A stretch of 64,000 nucleotides of DNA from Chrysomallon squamiferum (lineage: Eukaryota; Mollusca; Gastropoda; Neomphalida; Peltospiridae). The notes below the pieces were generated by a model that had not been told where the DNA came from, did not search any database, and saw only the letters and a program-made list of their open reading frames with translations. The stretch lies in assembly GCA_012295275.1 (NCBI GenBank), contig CM022671.1, forward strand, positions 2,438,886 to 2,502,885, given 5' to 3'. Positions 32,915 through 45,658 of this stretch are shown piece by piece (within the stretch, counting starts at the first letter, position 1; each line of letters begins with the position of its first letter). A program made the translations under genes and the position numbers.

Positions 32915-33025
32915 TAAAAATAGAAAGACACAAATAGAAAGGTAGAAAAATAGGCGGATAAATTATTATACATAGAGAGTATTTTATTGTTAAATGTTAA
33001 AATATCTAGCATGTTGGTTAGTCAA
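32915..33025 (-). repeat. Inverted copy of the EGF-gene 3' UTR
   Basis: Near-perfect reverse complement of 32511-32645, apart from one gap of about 24 bp. It carries an AATAAA on the minus strand. It lies directly between the gene end and the inner boundary of the right arm of the large inverted repeat (33040), so it marks a rearrangement breakpoint. Confidence 0.88.
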
Positions 33026-33039
33026 GTATATATATATAT

Positions 33040-33660
33040 TATTGATCCATTCATTATTATGTAGTTTAGTTTTTCTATTTAATTAAAAGATATGTAGTGT
33101 ACTTCTATATTAATATATGTCATGTTTAGAACATGAACGTTTTGTAAATATTATTTAAGAAATTACTACTGTAATAACAATGTCACTGTTTAAAACAATT
33201 ATGGGTTAGTTGCCCCAAAATTATGTAGTAACTGTAGTCTTGATAAACAAAACAATGAATCTCGCTGACCATTTGGATTTATCAGATATATATATATACA
33301 TATATATATACAACAAGCCAAAAACAGACACATATACATATGTACACATACTTAAATATAGGCCTATGTATATAATGTTTGTGTGTGTGTGTGTGTGTGT
33401 GTGATGAATACAGTTTATGATGACTACAGTTACTATATGTATATCCAGTCTACAAAATTAGTGTTTATAAAGAGATGTTGGCTAATTATGGTAAGGCTAT
33501 AAGTCCAATTTTTCGAACACTGAGCAAACCTTTATATATACATATATGTGTATATGTGTATATGTGTATGTGTATATGTATATATGTGTATATATGTATC
33601 TGTATATGTGTATATATGTATCTCTATATGTATATAAATATATATGTTTATATATGTGTT

Positions 33661-33706
<46 letters not shown>

Positions 33707-35655
33707 TGTGTGTATATACAGTTAACATTTTATTTTGTCTGAAGAGAGCAAGGCATTGCACTCTGGCCCTTGACATTGCAGAACCTTAAACAACTGTCAG
33801 TGAAAGTAAGCATTTTATACTTGGTTAATAGTGGTTCCATATATGTGCTAAAGATCAGCTAAGATCAGTAATTAATTTATTGTTTTCATTTTAATATGTC
33901 TACTAAAAAGAATAATTAAGATATTATATATTAAAGATGAGACAGTAATTATATTTTACTGGTGGACTTGGCATAACTTTAAGTGTAACAGTGGTTACAG
34001 TTTATAATAATTAAAGTGATCTGTATTAGTTTTCACACTGAAATATATTTTAAAATAAACATGACTGATACACTGACTATTTTCTCAGTAAACTCAGCTG
34101 ATTCATATTCATTATTTCTGTTCAGTGGGCGACACTGGTCATGTGGGATAAGCGCTACTAACATCACTATTTACAATACTGCATATATTTTATATTTATG
34201 TGTAATTTTTAATTTTGATGTCTAGTAATTGTATTTTTATTATAACAGTTATTCTTTATTTTTGTTTTAATGTGTCGATGATATTATATTTATGTTTTCA
34301 ATATGACCATAAAAAAAATAATAATTACACGAAGTTCGTGTATATATGTCTTTAAAATGTTTATTGTTCAATTATCATTAATCCCTTATATATGTATAAT
34401 GAATTTTTATAGAGACTTTTATACAATGAAATAGTTAACATAAGCACTAGAAATGATTACAGGCAGATGTATGGTATTGGTATTAGTATGCCAAGTGTCC
34501 AAATGCGTGAAATAAATAAACATGAAATCATCACAAAAATCTGGTGTTAGCTAGGTGTTAATGCATTACTACAAAAGACAATAGAAGCCTGGTATTACAT
34601 AAATAGAATTTCTTAAGTGATTTTCTGATCACCTATTTTATACTGATAAATTATTTCATTAGCATCAGAGTGAGTGGGACTATATTAAAGACGTTAAAAG
34701 TTTTGTATTATGTTAGTTATACTTGAACTATGATGATGATATCATGTACTAATATGGATAGGGAATATTGCATTGTAGCAGGCGTAATCATGGATAACTC
34801 CTCACCAAAACCATGACTAATGAACTTTAACAGTTAATATTAATATTTAACTGCATGTGACTGACTTATTCTTAGGTTTGATTGTAATGAACTGTGTATT
34901 AATATGTATTTGCATATTAAAAAAAGTTATGTAATAATAAATCGAACTAAAGAAAATGATGAAAATGTCTGATTATGAGGTATCACACAATTGATGATGA
35001 TAATGAAATTTCACCGTGTAAAAGTGAAAAACTTTTTCATCCTTGGATTGGGCAGTTTTGCAGTAGTTGAATTCAAAACAAAGAAGCATGTTTTCTTTAA
35101 TGTGCATTTTGTTAAATTCATGGAAATGATATCTCTTGCAAGCACAGAAACTATTTTGTGTGTTTTGTTAATTTTTTGGTGATTGTTGAAATTTGTTACA
35201 GAAGTGTACTGCATTATAATATGCAGTGGCTGTGAAAAAAAAAGTCTATAAAAGTATCAAATAATTTCATTAAAAATAAATAAATAAATGATTCCTTACC
35301 ACTGCCGCTTTGAAATTGTAGCTGTTTCTGTATTAAATATTTCATACCACTTAAATTTTTATTAAGAGGGTACAGTTAATGGAACTGCCCATTAAATGAC
35401 GACTGAGGATCTTAAATACATCATTATTAAATAATAATAATAATTATAATAACTACAATAACAAAGACAATAACAACTGTGATGGCATAATTGTGTAATT
35501 ATTTATTAGACGTCTTTCTCAAAGTAATTAAGTTCCAATGTCAATCATTAAATAGACACTTAGATTTCCTTTCTTCGTGTATTTAATTATATAGAAATCA
35601 TATAAATATTACTCACTAAAAGTTAATATACAAGGTCTTTAATTTCTTTATGATG
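33040..35655 (-). repeat. Right arm of large inverted repeat
   Basis: Reverse-complement copy of 21635-23930, including the internal piece of about 290 bp that the left arm has lost but the direct copy at 20.5-21.6 kb keeps. It contains TATG/GT microsatellites (about 33380-33403, 33540-33720). Small open frames (34016-34225 plus, 35011-35214 minus) mirror frames in the other copies and are treated as repeat sequence, not genes. Confidence 0.85.
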
Positions 35656-36260
35656 ATTATTCATAATTATGAAATCAACTGTACTCATTTTCGACAAAGG
35701 CAAAAATAGCGTTATGGTACATTAACGACCATAAATACAAATTACTGAGTTAGTAGCTGATGAAAATTCACAACTTACTAAAGGTTTTTGCTTCACATTG
35801 GTTATACATAGTTTAAATTGTAGTAAAGGATTTTTCTTTCTTTCTTCTTTTTATAACCGTATTTATTTACAAAATCCAGTGATTTACATTTTCATTCTGG
35901 TAGTGATATTATGCAATTTGTTAACTGCTTTATAATATCATGTGGCTTTAAAGATTAAAATAATACATTTTTTAAAGAATATAAATCCTCTAGTGTGGGA
36001 GTCCAGTAGAATGCAAGGTATATAAATAATGTTTATAACAAAAACAGATAAGTATATCCTTTTGACAAACCATGCCCACTAAAGCTCAGCTGGATTGCTC
36101 CTACAAGTAATGTCTCTACTACAACCAATACTACTAATAATAATTATTTTTATTTAATAATTATAATTACAATAATAATAAAAGCAGTATTGATAAAATA
36201 TAATATTTTTACCTTTAAAACAAAGTTATATAGTTGTAACCTAGTTCACGCGATATATAG
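35656..36260. other. Spacer with no recognised gene
   Basis: AT-rich unique-looking sequence between the inverted-repeat arm and the orphan gene. I found no supported exon. Confidence 0.4.
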
Positions 36261-36266
36261 TTTATT
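36261..36266 (-). terminator. Candidate poly(A) signal of the orphan gene
   Basis: AATAAA on the minus strand about 52 bases past the stop of the orphan gene. Confidence 0.4.
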
Positions 36267-36317
36267 ATTATTAATTAATGACTCTTCTTTTCCTTTCTCT
36301 TTCTTTTGTTTGGAATG

Positions 36318-36848
36318 CTACAGAATCACGCATTTCTTACGTTCTGCCAGCAGTTGCTCAAGTTCTGGATGTTCCTCGGAATATTGCTGACGTAGATGGT
36401 CAAATCGGTCCTGATAGTACAGTAAAGGTTTGTCATAGTTGTTCAAAATCCAGCAATTTGTAAAGAACATAATCTTCACGACTCTTTTCACCTCACCGCA
36501 GATGACAATTTCCCTCGCCGCTTTGAAACGATCTTCGTTTCTTCGGATATCAAAAAACTCGTTGTCATAGATTCCACACATCGTGTCGTCGTTAAAGATG
36601 CACTTATTTAACAGCGTGTCGGGTGACAAGATGTAACACAATACTAATAATGTGTCAATGTCAGACTCAGACAAAATTTTCGAATTCTTGTAATCTCTCA
36701 AACGTTTCATGATTCCCTGTCGGCCCATGCCAAGTGTGGCTGACATACAACTGATGTAATACATAAGTCTTGCTGTTGGGTTATCCTCAGGAATTACGAT
36801 ATCAAATCCAATGCCCTTAATATTGTCTCTGTTACGTATTTCAGTCAT
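36318..36848 (-). CDS. Orphan protein with CaaX-like C-terminus
   Basis: An uninterrupted 176-codon frame in one exon, with complex, evenly mixed composition and many charged residues, clearly unlike nearby chance frames. I do not recognise the family. There is no signal peptide or obvious membrane helix. The fold looks alpha-helical, with several Cys (for example MYYISCMS, NKCIF, NCWIL). The last seven residues are RKKCVIL: a Cys four from the end followed by V-I-L after a basic stretch matches a CaaX box of the geranylgeranyl type, so the protein may be lipid-anchored to membranes. I chose the Met of MTEIRNRD as start because a plausible acceptor (TTACAG at about 36913) lies 63 bases upstream, so the longer frame continues into an intron. 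An in-frame upstream coding exon cannot be excluded. Confidence 0.7.
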   Translation of the reverse strand: MTEIRNRDNIKGIGFDIVIPEDNPTARLMYYISCMSATLGMGRQGIMKRLRDYKNSKILSESDIDTLLVLCYILSPDTLLNKCIFNDDTMCGIYDNEFFDIRRNEDRFKAAREIVICGEVKRVVKIMFFTNCWILNNYDKPLLYYQDRFDHLRQQYSEEHPELEQLLAERKKCVIL

Positions 36849-36948
36849 TGTTAAACGTAATGACAGCAACTGGTAACAAAGGATAAAGTTCGTCCAATGT
36901 TGATTAATCACTCTGTAAGATATAACGGGTAAGATAATGAAAACCATA

Positions 36949-38322
36949 CACCAGGAAGTTTTAAAGATTGAGGAGGGTTTCGTAGTTGCACAGAAACACC
37001 CTCAAGCCAATAAATAAATAAATAAATAAATATAATGTATGTCTACATTTGTGTACCCTCCCATGCTCCGAATGATATTCGAGCTGAACTGGATGTCAGC
37101 TTCACAGTTTGATCTGTTGACGCAGTGGATATGGCGGCAAGCCTCGGCGAAGAGATAGCAATGGAAAGCAGTATAAATAGATACATATTATAAAATTTAT
37201 AATTTTAAATTAAAGATATTGTTTCGAAAACATCCACTTACCCTTATGATATGAATGTTTTCAAAGATCACATTACTTTACATGATATTAAATGTTTCTG
37301 TAGAGGATGTGTGCAGACGTAACTGGATCTTTAACAATGTCTGACAGTCCTGGGGTAGGAGACAAGCAAAACCAAGAGTATGTGTGCAGTCAGATAAAAT
37401 AACACTGATAATAATCCAGTTAAGTCTAGGTAGCTCAGATTACTGCTCATAGTACAAACATTAAACAGATTAATATATGAAGAGACGCAAAGTATAAAAT
37501 GAAACTGGCAAAAAAATAATAAAAAATTAAAATAAATAAACAAATAAATAAATAATAAAAAGAATAGCTACCATTGTTTTATCTGGTAGAACCTTAATGA
37601 AGTTATTGTATTTTGACAGTTAATGAACTAGCTAATGATATTAAACATTCTGACCGAATAGTAACGACTCTATGTCTCTCTTTAATTTCACGAGTTTCAT
37701 TTTGTGTGTTTGTCCATTATCCATGGGCGTTTACCATAATATCGATGGGCACGCACTTTATAAAAACGGCACTGACCGTTTTTGTTACCACAACAGTCTG
37801 TTACTGCGTATTTTGTTTAATACATTACTGACATTTTTATTTTAATATATTTTAATGCTATACTACTACCATTGTTTTAATACATTATACCAGATAGATA
37901 ATATTCTAGATGTCTGAACTAAATAACTACAGTCAAAATGAATGTGTGATATTATGGGACTCATCTTGGAAATACGTCGAAGTGTAAATAAATGACAGGC
38001 AATATAAAACAAAGGGGAGGGGGAAAAGAGAGGAAAGAAAAGAAGAACAAATACATTAAAGTGTACTAGTGTACACATAGATAGATACATACATACACTT
38101 GAAAATACCGCTATAATTGTGAAAATCCACTGCTTATATAAATATGCATACTTTAAATGTTTTAAAACTATTTTTCAGTACTGAAAACTAAATATTTTTT
38201 TTATTTAATTAATTTTTCGAAATAAGCTAAAATCAAAAAAATAATGATCTTAAACTTTGCTAAAATAAACAGGTCTTTCTGCGGTTCTCGTGGATATAGG
38301 AGGAAAATCGAGATAGATTGCA
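36949..38322. other. Intergenic between orphan gene and TSR2
   Basis: Contains a less AT-rich patch at about 37040-37160, which may be a promoter or 5' exon of the minus-strand orphan gene. Candidate frames at 37331-37543, 37613-37831 and 37866-38090 have no supporting similarity or splice logic. The TSR2 promoter should lie near the right end; no TATA box is obvious. Confidence 0.4.
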
Positions 38323-41300
38323 ATGGAAACATATACGAACACGTTGTTTGGATTGTCGATCAAGAGGGTATATGACAGTTGGACTGCTTTGCAGGTCATA
38401 TATACCATAGCTGTTACATTAAATCTAAAAAACGTTTAAGTTATTTCATGTTAAGTATTGAACTGTAACACGTCAGCTGTGTAGAATCATCTTGATCATA
38501 ATGATGCATTGACATACAAGTTATACTATAGACATAGCATATTATATATAATAAACAAGTCCGTTCACCGTCATCATCTCCACAGTTGATAAACAGAATT
38601 AACTTTAATTAGAATAATACATTATATACTTATTGGCCTTATCACGTGTAATCTAGTCTGGGTTACATGCAAATATTTCTTTGGAGACTGAATTTAATAA
38701 AGTTTATTATTTGATGTATTTCGAAATATTCGTATTCTTAATTATATATTAATTATTGTATTCTGTCACTCCGTGGGCACAGTCCAGGCAACAAAATCAT
38801 ATATAAAATATTATTGAGTAATGATAATATTTTAAGTACATTTCCTCTAATTTCGAAAATGTAATGGATGACTGGAAACCAATAATCCACGTTTTAAACT
38901 TCTATTTTATTTTGTACGAAGCGGGATTAGTGTTTGCACATGACAATAGCACCTTAGTTATTGATCAATTTAAATTTATTTGCTTTAATCTCATACATTA
39001 GTTATTAAACTGATATATTTATAATCATCAACAACAGAATAAATAATTACATAGAGGAGAGCCAACATCACACGAACTTGACATTCTGTGCACCTCGTTG
39101 TTAAACATTTTCTTTTTCTTGGAATTTAAAATTAATTCTAATACATATGTCAGATTAAATGCAATTGCTGACTTTTTCATGGAATACTTGGTCTTTGATC
39201 AACCCTCAAGCCTGTAAAAGTACAAAATAAATAAAATATATATCTGTTTCTTGGATAGCCCCAGGGATTAATACTGTCCACTTAACTGACCCCTTATCAA
39301 AATTAGTTATAATATCTGTATATTCTGTAACATATATCTTATACATGTAGATATTATGTAAGTAATACATTATCTATGATTGTGTTAAACAGCTTGCTGT
39401 CAGCCATGGTTTTGGAGGAGCTGAAAGTAGAGCTAAAGCTGACTGGCTGGTGTTTGCCACTGAAACCTGGTTTAATGAGAATGGTAAATGTTCCTGTGTA
39501 TATATATCTCATATCTAATTATATACAGAAAAATTTGGTTTATTTATATATACAGACCAAATAGTGTCTCATTTAAGTATTCAGTATTGATTTTATGGCA
39601 AGTAATCAGATTTTGATAAATAAAATTATCTTCATGATTTCTGTCCATTCATCAACACTATTTTAGTCATGAAGATTTTTTTAATTATATTTAATTGTGT
39701 TTTAAGATGTTAAAATACCTGTCTAAATTTAATTTACTAAATATGTATATTGCTAATACATCAAGATCCAAGATCAGGTATGAACATAAATATTGTAATT
39801 TATTGCATAAGTTTAGGCTTTGCAAAATGAAAACATCTGTCCAGAGTGAAATAGCAACCCACTATATGCATTCCTACATAGCTGCCAAATGTATCAAAAT
39901 AATGAGAGCAGAAAACCACCTATTACAAAGTTCAGTAATAACTGAGTTAATACAGTAACTTTTTTAATCTCACAATTCATTAAACAATTATTCTTGGTGT
40001 TTCAGAGGGTGGGGTTGTGATTTTGTTCTTGTTTCTTGTTACATGATAAGTCATTCATTGACAACTGATGTTATAGTAACATTTTGATTGTTATTTCAGA
40101 AAACATAGAATCATATGAACTTGAAGACTTTCTCTCGGAAGTTCTGAACAATGAGTTTGACTTAGTTATTGATGATGCCAGTTTGCCTGAAGTAGGTTTG
40201 TGTGTATGTCTGGGTGTGAGTGTATTAAGAACAGATCAGTTGATGATGTTTGTTCTTTGCTGAGTGTGTAAGCAATGATCATTGGTTTACAATATGGCTG
40301 TTTATTGAAGACAATACCTACAGACAAGCTATCTTCTAATGCTAGGTAGCTAAAGCTATCTTTATCCACTTCTTATCATCACTGGCTTCTTTGTGTCAAA
40401 CCTTGATCAGAAAAATCAGGTCTGATTTGGCTCCAGCTGAGTTATATTTTAGTTTGTTAGTAATGCTACACAGTCAATTCTTTCAGTTACAAGAATTTGA
40501 TTTTATTTGGAAATTTTCTTCTTATGCATTTATCTAAACAAGTCTTGTGTTACTACAACTTGTAATGTTAATAATATAGACATCATTACATTTGCTTTGT
40601 GTGACTCTAAGCTTACAATAATCTTTTACTGACTGTAAATATGTTTGCTGTTGGGGTTTTTTCAGGTGGCATCTAAGATCTGTTTATATCATAGACTGTT
40701 TCAGGAAGGGAGAGAATCTGACCTAAAGCAACAGATAGAAAAACTGCCTAAGCCAGCTATAGATGAGTGTATTAAAGCTGACAACATAGTAAGTTTACAC
40801 AATTTATTTTACATTAAAAACATTATCAATCAGCCACAGGTCAGTATTTTATGCTTACATTAAAAACAATAATGCCATATTCAGCCATTAGTCAGTAAGT
40901 AAATGATGAGAGTTTAATGTGATTATCTGTAAACAAACTTGCGAAATAAACCATTCATAACTGTATACATATTAACAGTACAGTATTTTTAAATATATAT
41001 ATATAGATAGACAGATTTAAACATTTTTAAAAAGTGGTGACTAAATGAAACAAGTGATCAGTAGGTGGACCTGTCGATGATAAAGACATGTTGTTAATAA
41101 GTGAAACCTCTCTGAATTGCTGTTTACATCTTTCATATTTTCAATATCAGTTTGAACATTAAGAATCTGATTTGGAAACACTTCTGGCTTCTATCCTTTG
41201 ATTTCTATCATTGGGAAAATAAATGTAAAATATCCAGTACATATCTGTAGAAAATAAGATAAGAAAACAAAACAAACATTTAAAACAGTTAAAACAAAGC

Positions 41301-42869
41301 AAATGGAGAGAGAGAGGAGAGAGAGAGAGAGAGAGAGTGTGTGTGTGGGGGTGTGTGGGTGTGTGTGTGTGTGTGGGTGAGAGAGAGGGAAAGGGAGAGT
41401 GAGTGAGTGAGTTAATGTTGTTTTATTTTATGGAGTCTCAGACTTCTTGGACTATGAATTTAGGCCACAGGACAAATCAACATTTTTACTCCTATATGAA
41501 ATTAGCAGAAATCATAAATTAATAGGTCTTTTTTACAGAAATACTTCAAATATCAGTTTCTTAATATTCAATATCTAAATAGTTATTTCACTTAGACCAT
41601 GAATTTACAAAATAGCCAGAAATTATGTTTGGCCAAACGGAACTGCAGTCATTTAAAATATTTTTATTGTAAATATATTTCTGTGTGGCACTTTATTAAT
41701 ATTCATTGTAGTTCCATTAGTTATTAAATAAATTATTTCTGCTGTTTTATAATTATTTATTATTAATTCATTAACCTACAAGTGAAAATGGCAGAATAAA
41801 AAGAAATATAACAATATATTCTAAATTACACTTTGACATAATATTATTAGCATGGATGCTTGTGATTTAAAGTAAATAAATAGTATACTCCTGGCGTAAC
41901 CCATTTTGAGATAGTTCTAAAATTTACAATAAGATCACCTTGTGAAAAGACTAGAAAGTTTTTGATCACATCTGCTCTTGGTCTTTTAAAAAGTATTTTG
42001 TTATTTATTTTGTTTGTAAAAAAATAAATAATATATTTGTGGTTTTTTTTTTAAATAAAATTTCCTGTGTTTTATCATTTCAGTAAATACAGTATTTTAT
42101 AGTGATCTTTTACATCTATGAAAAGCACTACAATATCTTAATAATTGCATATCATAAAGTAGACAGAGTTTAGTGTTCTACATTTAAGCAAATTTCAACT
42201 ATAATATTACAGGAGTATTTTATAGAAACATTGCCATATGGACGTCTCGCAAAGGAATCAGTGTTTTTTTTATTCTACAGGAAGATGAAGATTTGCCTCA
42301 GGCAAATGGCAGTGAAGAAAAGATGTCAGTAACAGAAGAAACATCACAATCAGAAAGTGAGTAAAATGTCACAGTGAGAGAAAGAAAGTTTGTTTAATAA
42401 TCCTAAAATCATCATTCATTTTATCAACAATTAAAGTAAATATTTTTGTTTTTGACAAATATTTGAATTTGTATCTCTGACCTAACTCGTGTAAAGATGG
42501 TTGTATTCAGGATGGCCCCAAATTTGCTTTAACTAAGTTTATTTCAAATAAATAGAGTGTATAGAAAATTATAAAAATACAAGAATTTAAAAACCTTGAA
42601 CTATGAAAGCTGACAGATATCTGTGTTTGAGCTGAAAAATGTATTTATAAAACAGTATTACAGTAATGTGACTTTTGGGTTACTCTGTGTAACAGACATT
42701 AACATAAATATATTTTATTTATTTATTGTAATTAAGGAAATTAATGTAAAACATTTTATTTGATAAGCTCCAGTGTAAATTTGACAAGTAAAGCTGTATG
42801 ATTTTTACAGATGGTTTTGAAATGGAAGACGATGGATGGCAGGTTGTAAAGAGAGGCAAGAAAAGATAA
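38323..42869 (+). CDS. TSR2: Pre-rRNA-processing protein TSR2
   Basis: TSR2 escorts ribosomal protein eS26 from nuclear import to the pre-40S particle and supports 20S pre-rRNA processing. Six exons: 38323-38394, 39393-39483, 40100-40191, 40666-40788, 42281-42356 and 42811-42869, all phases kept, giving 170 residues (human 191). Family landmarks are WTALQ joined to LAVSHGFGG and WLVFATETWF in exons 1-2, then ELEDFLSEVLNNEFD and DDASLPEV in exon 3, the helix with CLYHRLFQEG in exon 4, an acidic linker in exon 5, and the C-terminal WQVVKRGKKR, the usual ending of this family. The correct frame of exon 2 is not the one with an internal Met; the reading used here is set by phase and by HGFGG. The acidic region and conserved core are intact. 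Confidence 0.93.
41305..41412. repeat. AG/GT compound microsatellite
   Basis: AG units run into GT units and back to GA in TSR2 intron 4. Confidence 0.9.
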
Positions 42870-45658
42870 TGAATTTTAATGAGTCATTCAGGTTTGATGC
42901 AGATCATTCAAAATGTTTCCAACTTGCAGGCTTACATTGACAAAATTTTACAAGGAGGCCCTGACATTTCAAAACTTTTTTAACAATTCTAGAGTATTAA
43001 CTATTTATTCTTATTAAGGTGGACAAACAACAGCTTAAAAAATATATTATTTATTAACAGATATAAGAAAAATTAAAATACCATTCATTTTCTGAAATCA
43101 TATAGCTAGGATTTTATCTGTAGGAGGAAGTCAGTAATGCTTTGTTTTTATTTATTTATTTATTAGTTGTTCATAAAAATGTGATCAGAAAAACTGGAGA
43201 AATTATTGTAACAATAACTCTACACATTTTAATATTAAAACTTGTAATAACAAATATGTGATTTTTGTTAAGAAAACTGTAGAAACTACTCTGTGGGTTA
43301 ATTTCATCAATTAGCAGCAATATATCATGTTTCATTATATCTGTATACCTCCCTTCCTACGTACACAAAAGTACACTGACTGGAATAGGAAAAAACATGA
43401 AGATTGCTTTAAGAATGATTGATCCTGAAACTTGCCACACTTAAAACAAACACTTTCTGATTAAACCACAAACTGTTTCATAAAACGATTAATTTCAACT
43501 ATTGGATAACTTTTGAAATACTTTTATTGCACTGAAATTGGGACAGGCTAAATGCATAAGTACAAAGCTATGAATAAAACATGCATAATTAAGAAAAACA
43601 CTAATTTTTTAAAGCAGATTTCACTACATTTTTATGTCATGCACTAGAATTCACATCTCCGATTTAAACATCAATCTACTACTGCATGTTTTTTCTCATT
43701 TATCAGTATATAGCTATGTTTTATACATTTTTAAATGTCAGATGTTTATATATATTTTATGTACATGAGGAAATTATTTTTATTATACAAGTTCTTTATT
43801 AGTTTTTAATGTCATGGTTAAGAGTAACTTTTATCAGTGTTATGTATAACAACACAACCAAGCTGCACCTAATATATACACACTACCACACAGCATGCAT
43901 ATATATAGTCCTAAAAACACAAAATTAAATAAATAAGTCTATTATATTGTTAAACAACACAAAAAAACCATATTTATGTTATGCTTAAGAACACATCTAT
44001 TTTATATAAAAATACATTACTATATGTTTTATATTGTGCATAACAACACAATTAATTTATACATTAATAAAAGTTTTATATTAGGTGTAAGAATTAATAT
44101 AAACCAAACGTAAGTAAGATTAACTATCATGATTAAAATGATTATTTTAAGTAATGAAAATATTTATCCCATTTCAAGCAAATTTATAAAATCTTGTTTT
44201 GACATTATCATTCAGTACAAAAACTTGAATAAACAGTCTCATAAACACTATAACCAGCATAAATGACTAGAAATTAATAATGTGGAAATCAAAATATTTT
44301 TACCCAAAACGAATCTCTGGTATATATTTAAATAACTTATAATCTTTTTACGTTTTTATTTGATACAGTTAAAAATGATATGCTTATGTTGTAAAGTTTT
44401 GCAGTGCACATAAAAAAGTTAAGTATGTTTTGGGGATAAATCTGCAGACTGAGAGAACTAAAACTATCATGTTATTTACTGCTATTTATTCTTACGTATA
44501 TAGGTATGCTTGTATTTAAATACAACAAAGCTACTTTGTCTTGTAAGGCAAGTACACTTAGTTTGTCAAAAAGACATTAACATCTTTCTTTTTTTTGTTC
44601 AAATTCTACATTCCATGCACATAATTCCACATTTATTTTCAAAATATTGTCAGTATTATTAAAATATTTCACCATTGTAAAAATGGTGAATAAATTTTTT
44701 TGGAACAATTTGGACCCTGTAGTAATTAGTATAAACTGCTTTAATGTGCATCAAAACGAGACAGGACAGAATTTTATTTTAAAGTAAAATATAAAAACAG
44801 CTGAATAATTGGACCAGCATTAGTAATAACATAAATAAAATAACAATATATCTTAAATATTTTAGATCTTCAATTTGGAGTTCAAAATTTAAAATAAATA
44901 TAATGACACGCTGAAGACTTTGAGTGATGACCTTCAATGTTTTCAAGTCAGAAAAAAAAATTGTTTGCATAGTAGTACTTGTAGCAGCACTGGACTAATA
45001 TACAATAATATTTGGCAGTTATTATCTTGATGAACTCATTTTATATTTTGATTTTCTGGTAACCAGAAATTACAGATAATCAAAAATAGAAGAATTTTGT
45101 ACATATGATAGAGACATTTGTCTTAATCTACCCTTTGATATTAGTACAAAAAAATGACTAGTAGTAAAGAATTGCTAGATTTTGTGGTTTGTCAAGACAT
45201 TTGTATTTGGAACAATAAAAGTAAATCACTTTCAAAGTGATAAAATATTGTTCTGATTTTGTGTTTGAATTAGTGACAAATAGATAAATTATTAAGTACT
45301 GTGTGTGAATTTGTTAATAAGGAAATTGTGTTACCAAAGATCCTGTTAAAACCAAAAATATCTGAAGTTGAGCTCAGGGAGAAAAATAAAGCAAGCATAT
45401 TTTATAAAAATCTAGCAAGGATTCACAGTGTTATTCTGAACACTTGTGTAAAAGACATTAATAATTAATGAAGATATATTACTTCATATTTTTTCCCAAC
45501 ACTCCACTTTAGTTTCAGTCCTGAAAAATAATAAACAATTCAAAAATCTGCAGAAAACTCTCATCCCTGAACAAGTCTTTGGGTTTGGATGTAAACTTGT
45601 TTACAAATAAAATCTGTATAATAAATCCACTGGGTGTAAACATGTTTACAACTGGACT
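42870..45658. other. Convergent 3' region of TSR2 and ARL6IP5
   Basis: About 2.8 kb of AT-rich sequence between two stop codons facing each other. It must contain both 3' UTRs. Several AATAAA-type signals occur in both orientations, and I cannot choose between them. No coding sequence was seen. Confidence 0.5.

Noticed and set aside
39376-39564. 62-codon frame starting at 39376
   Set aside because: It overlaps TSR2 exon 2 in the wrong frame; the right frame gives HGFGG and joins exon 1 and exon 3 in phase.
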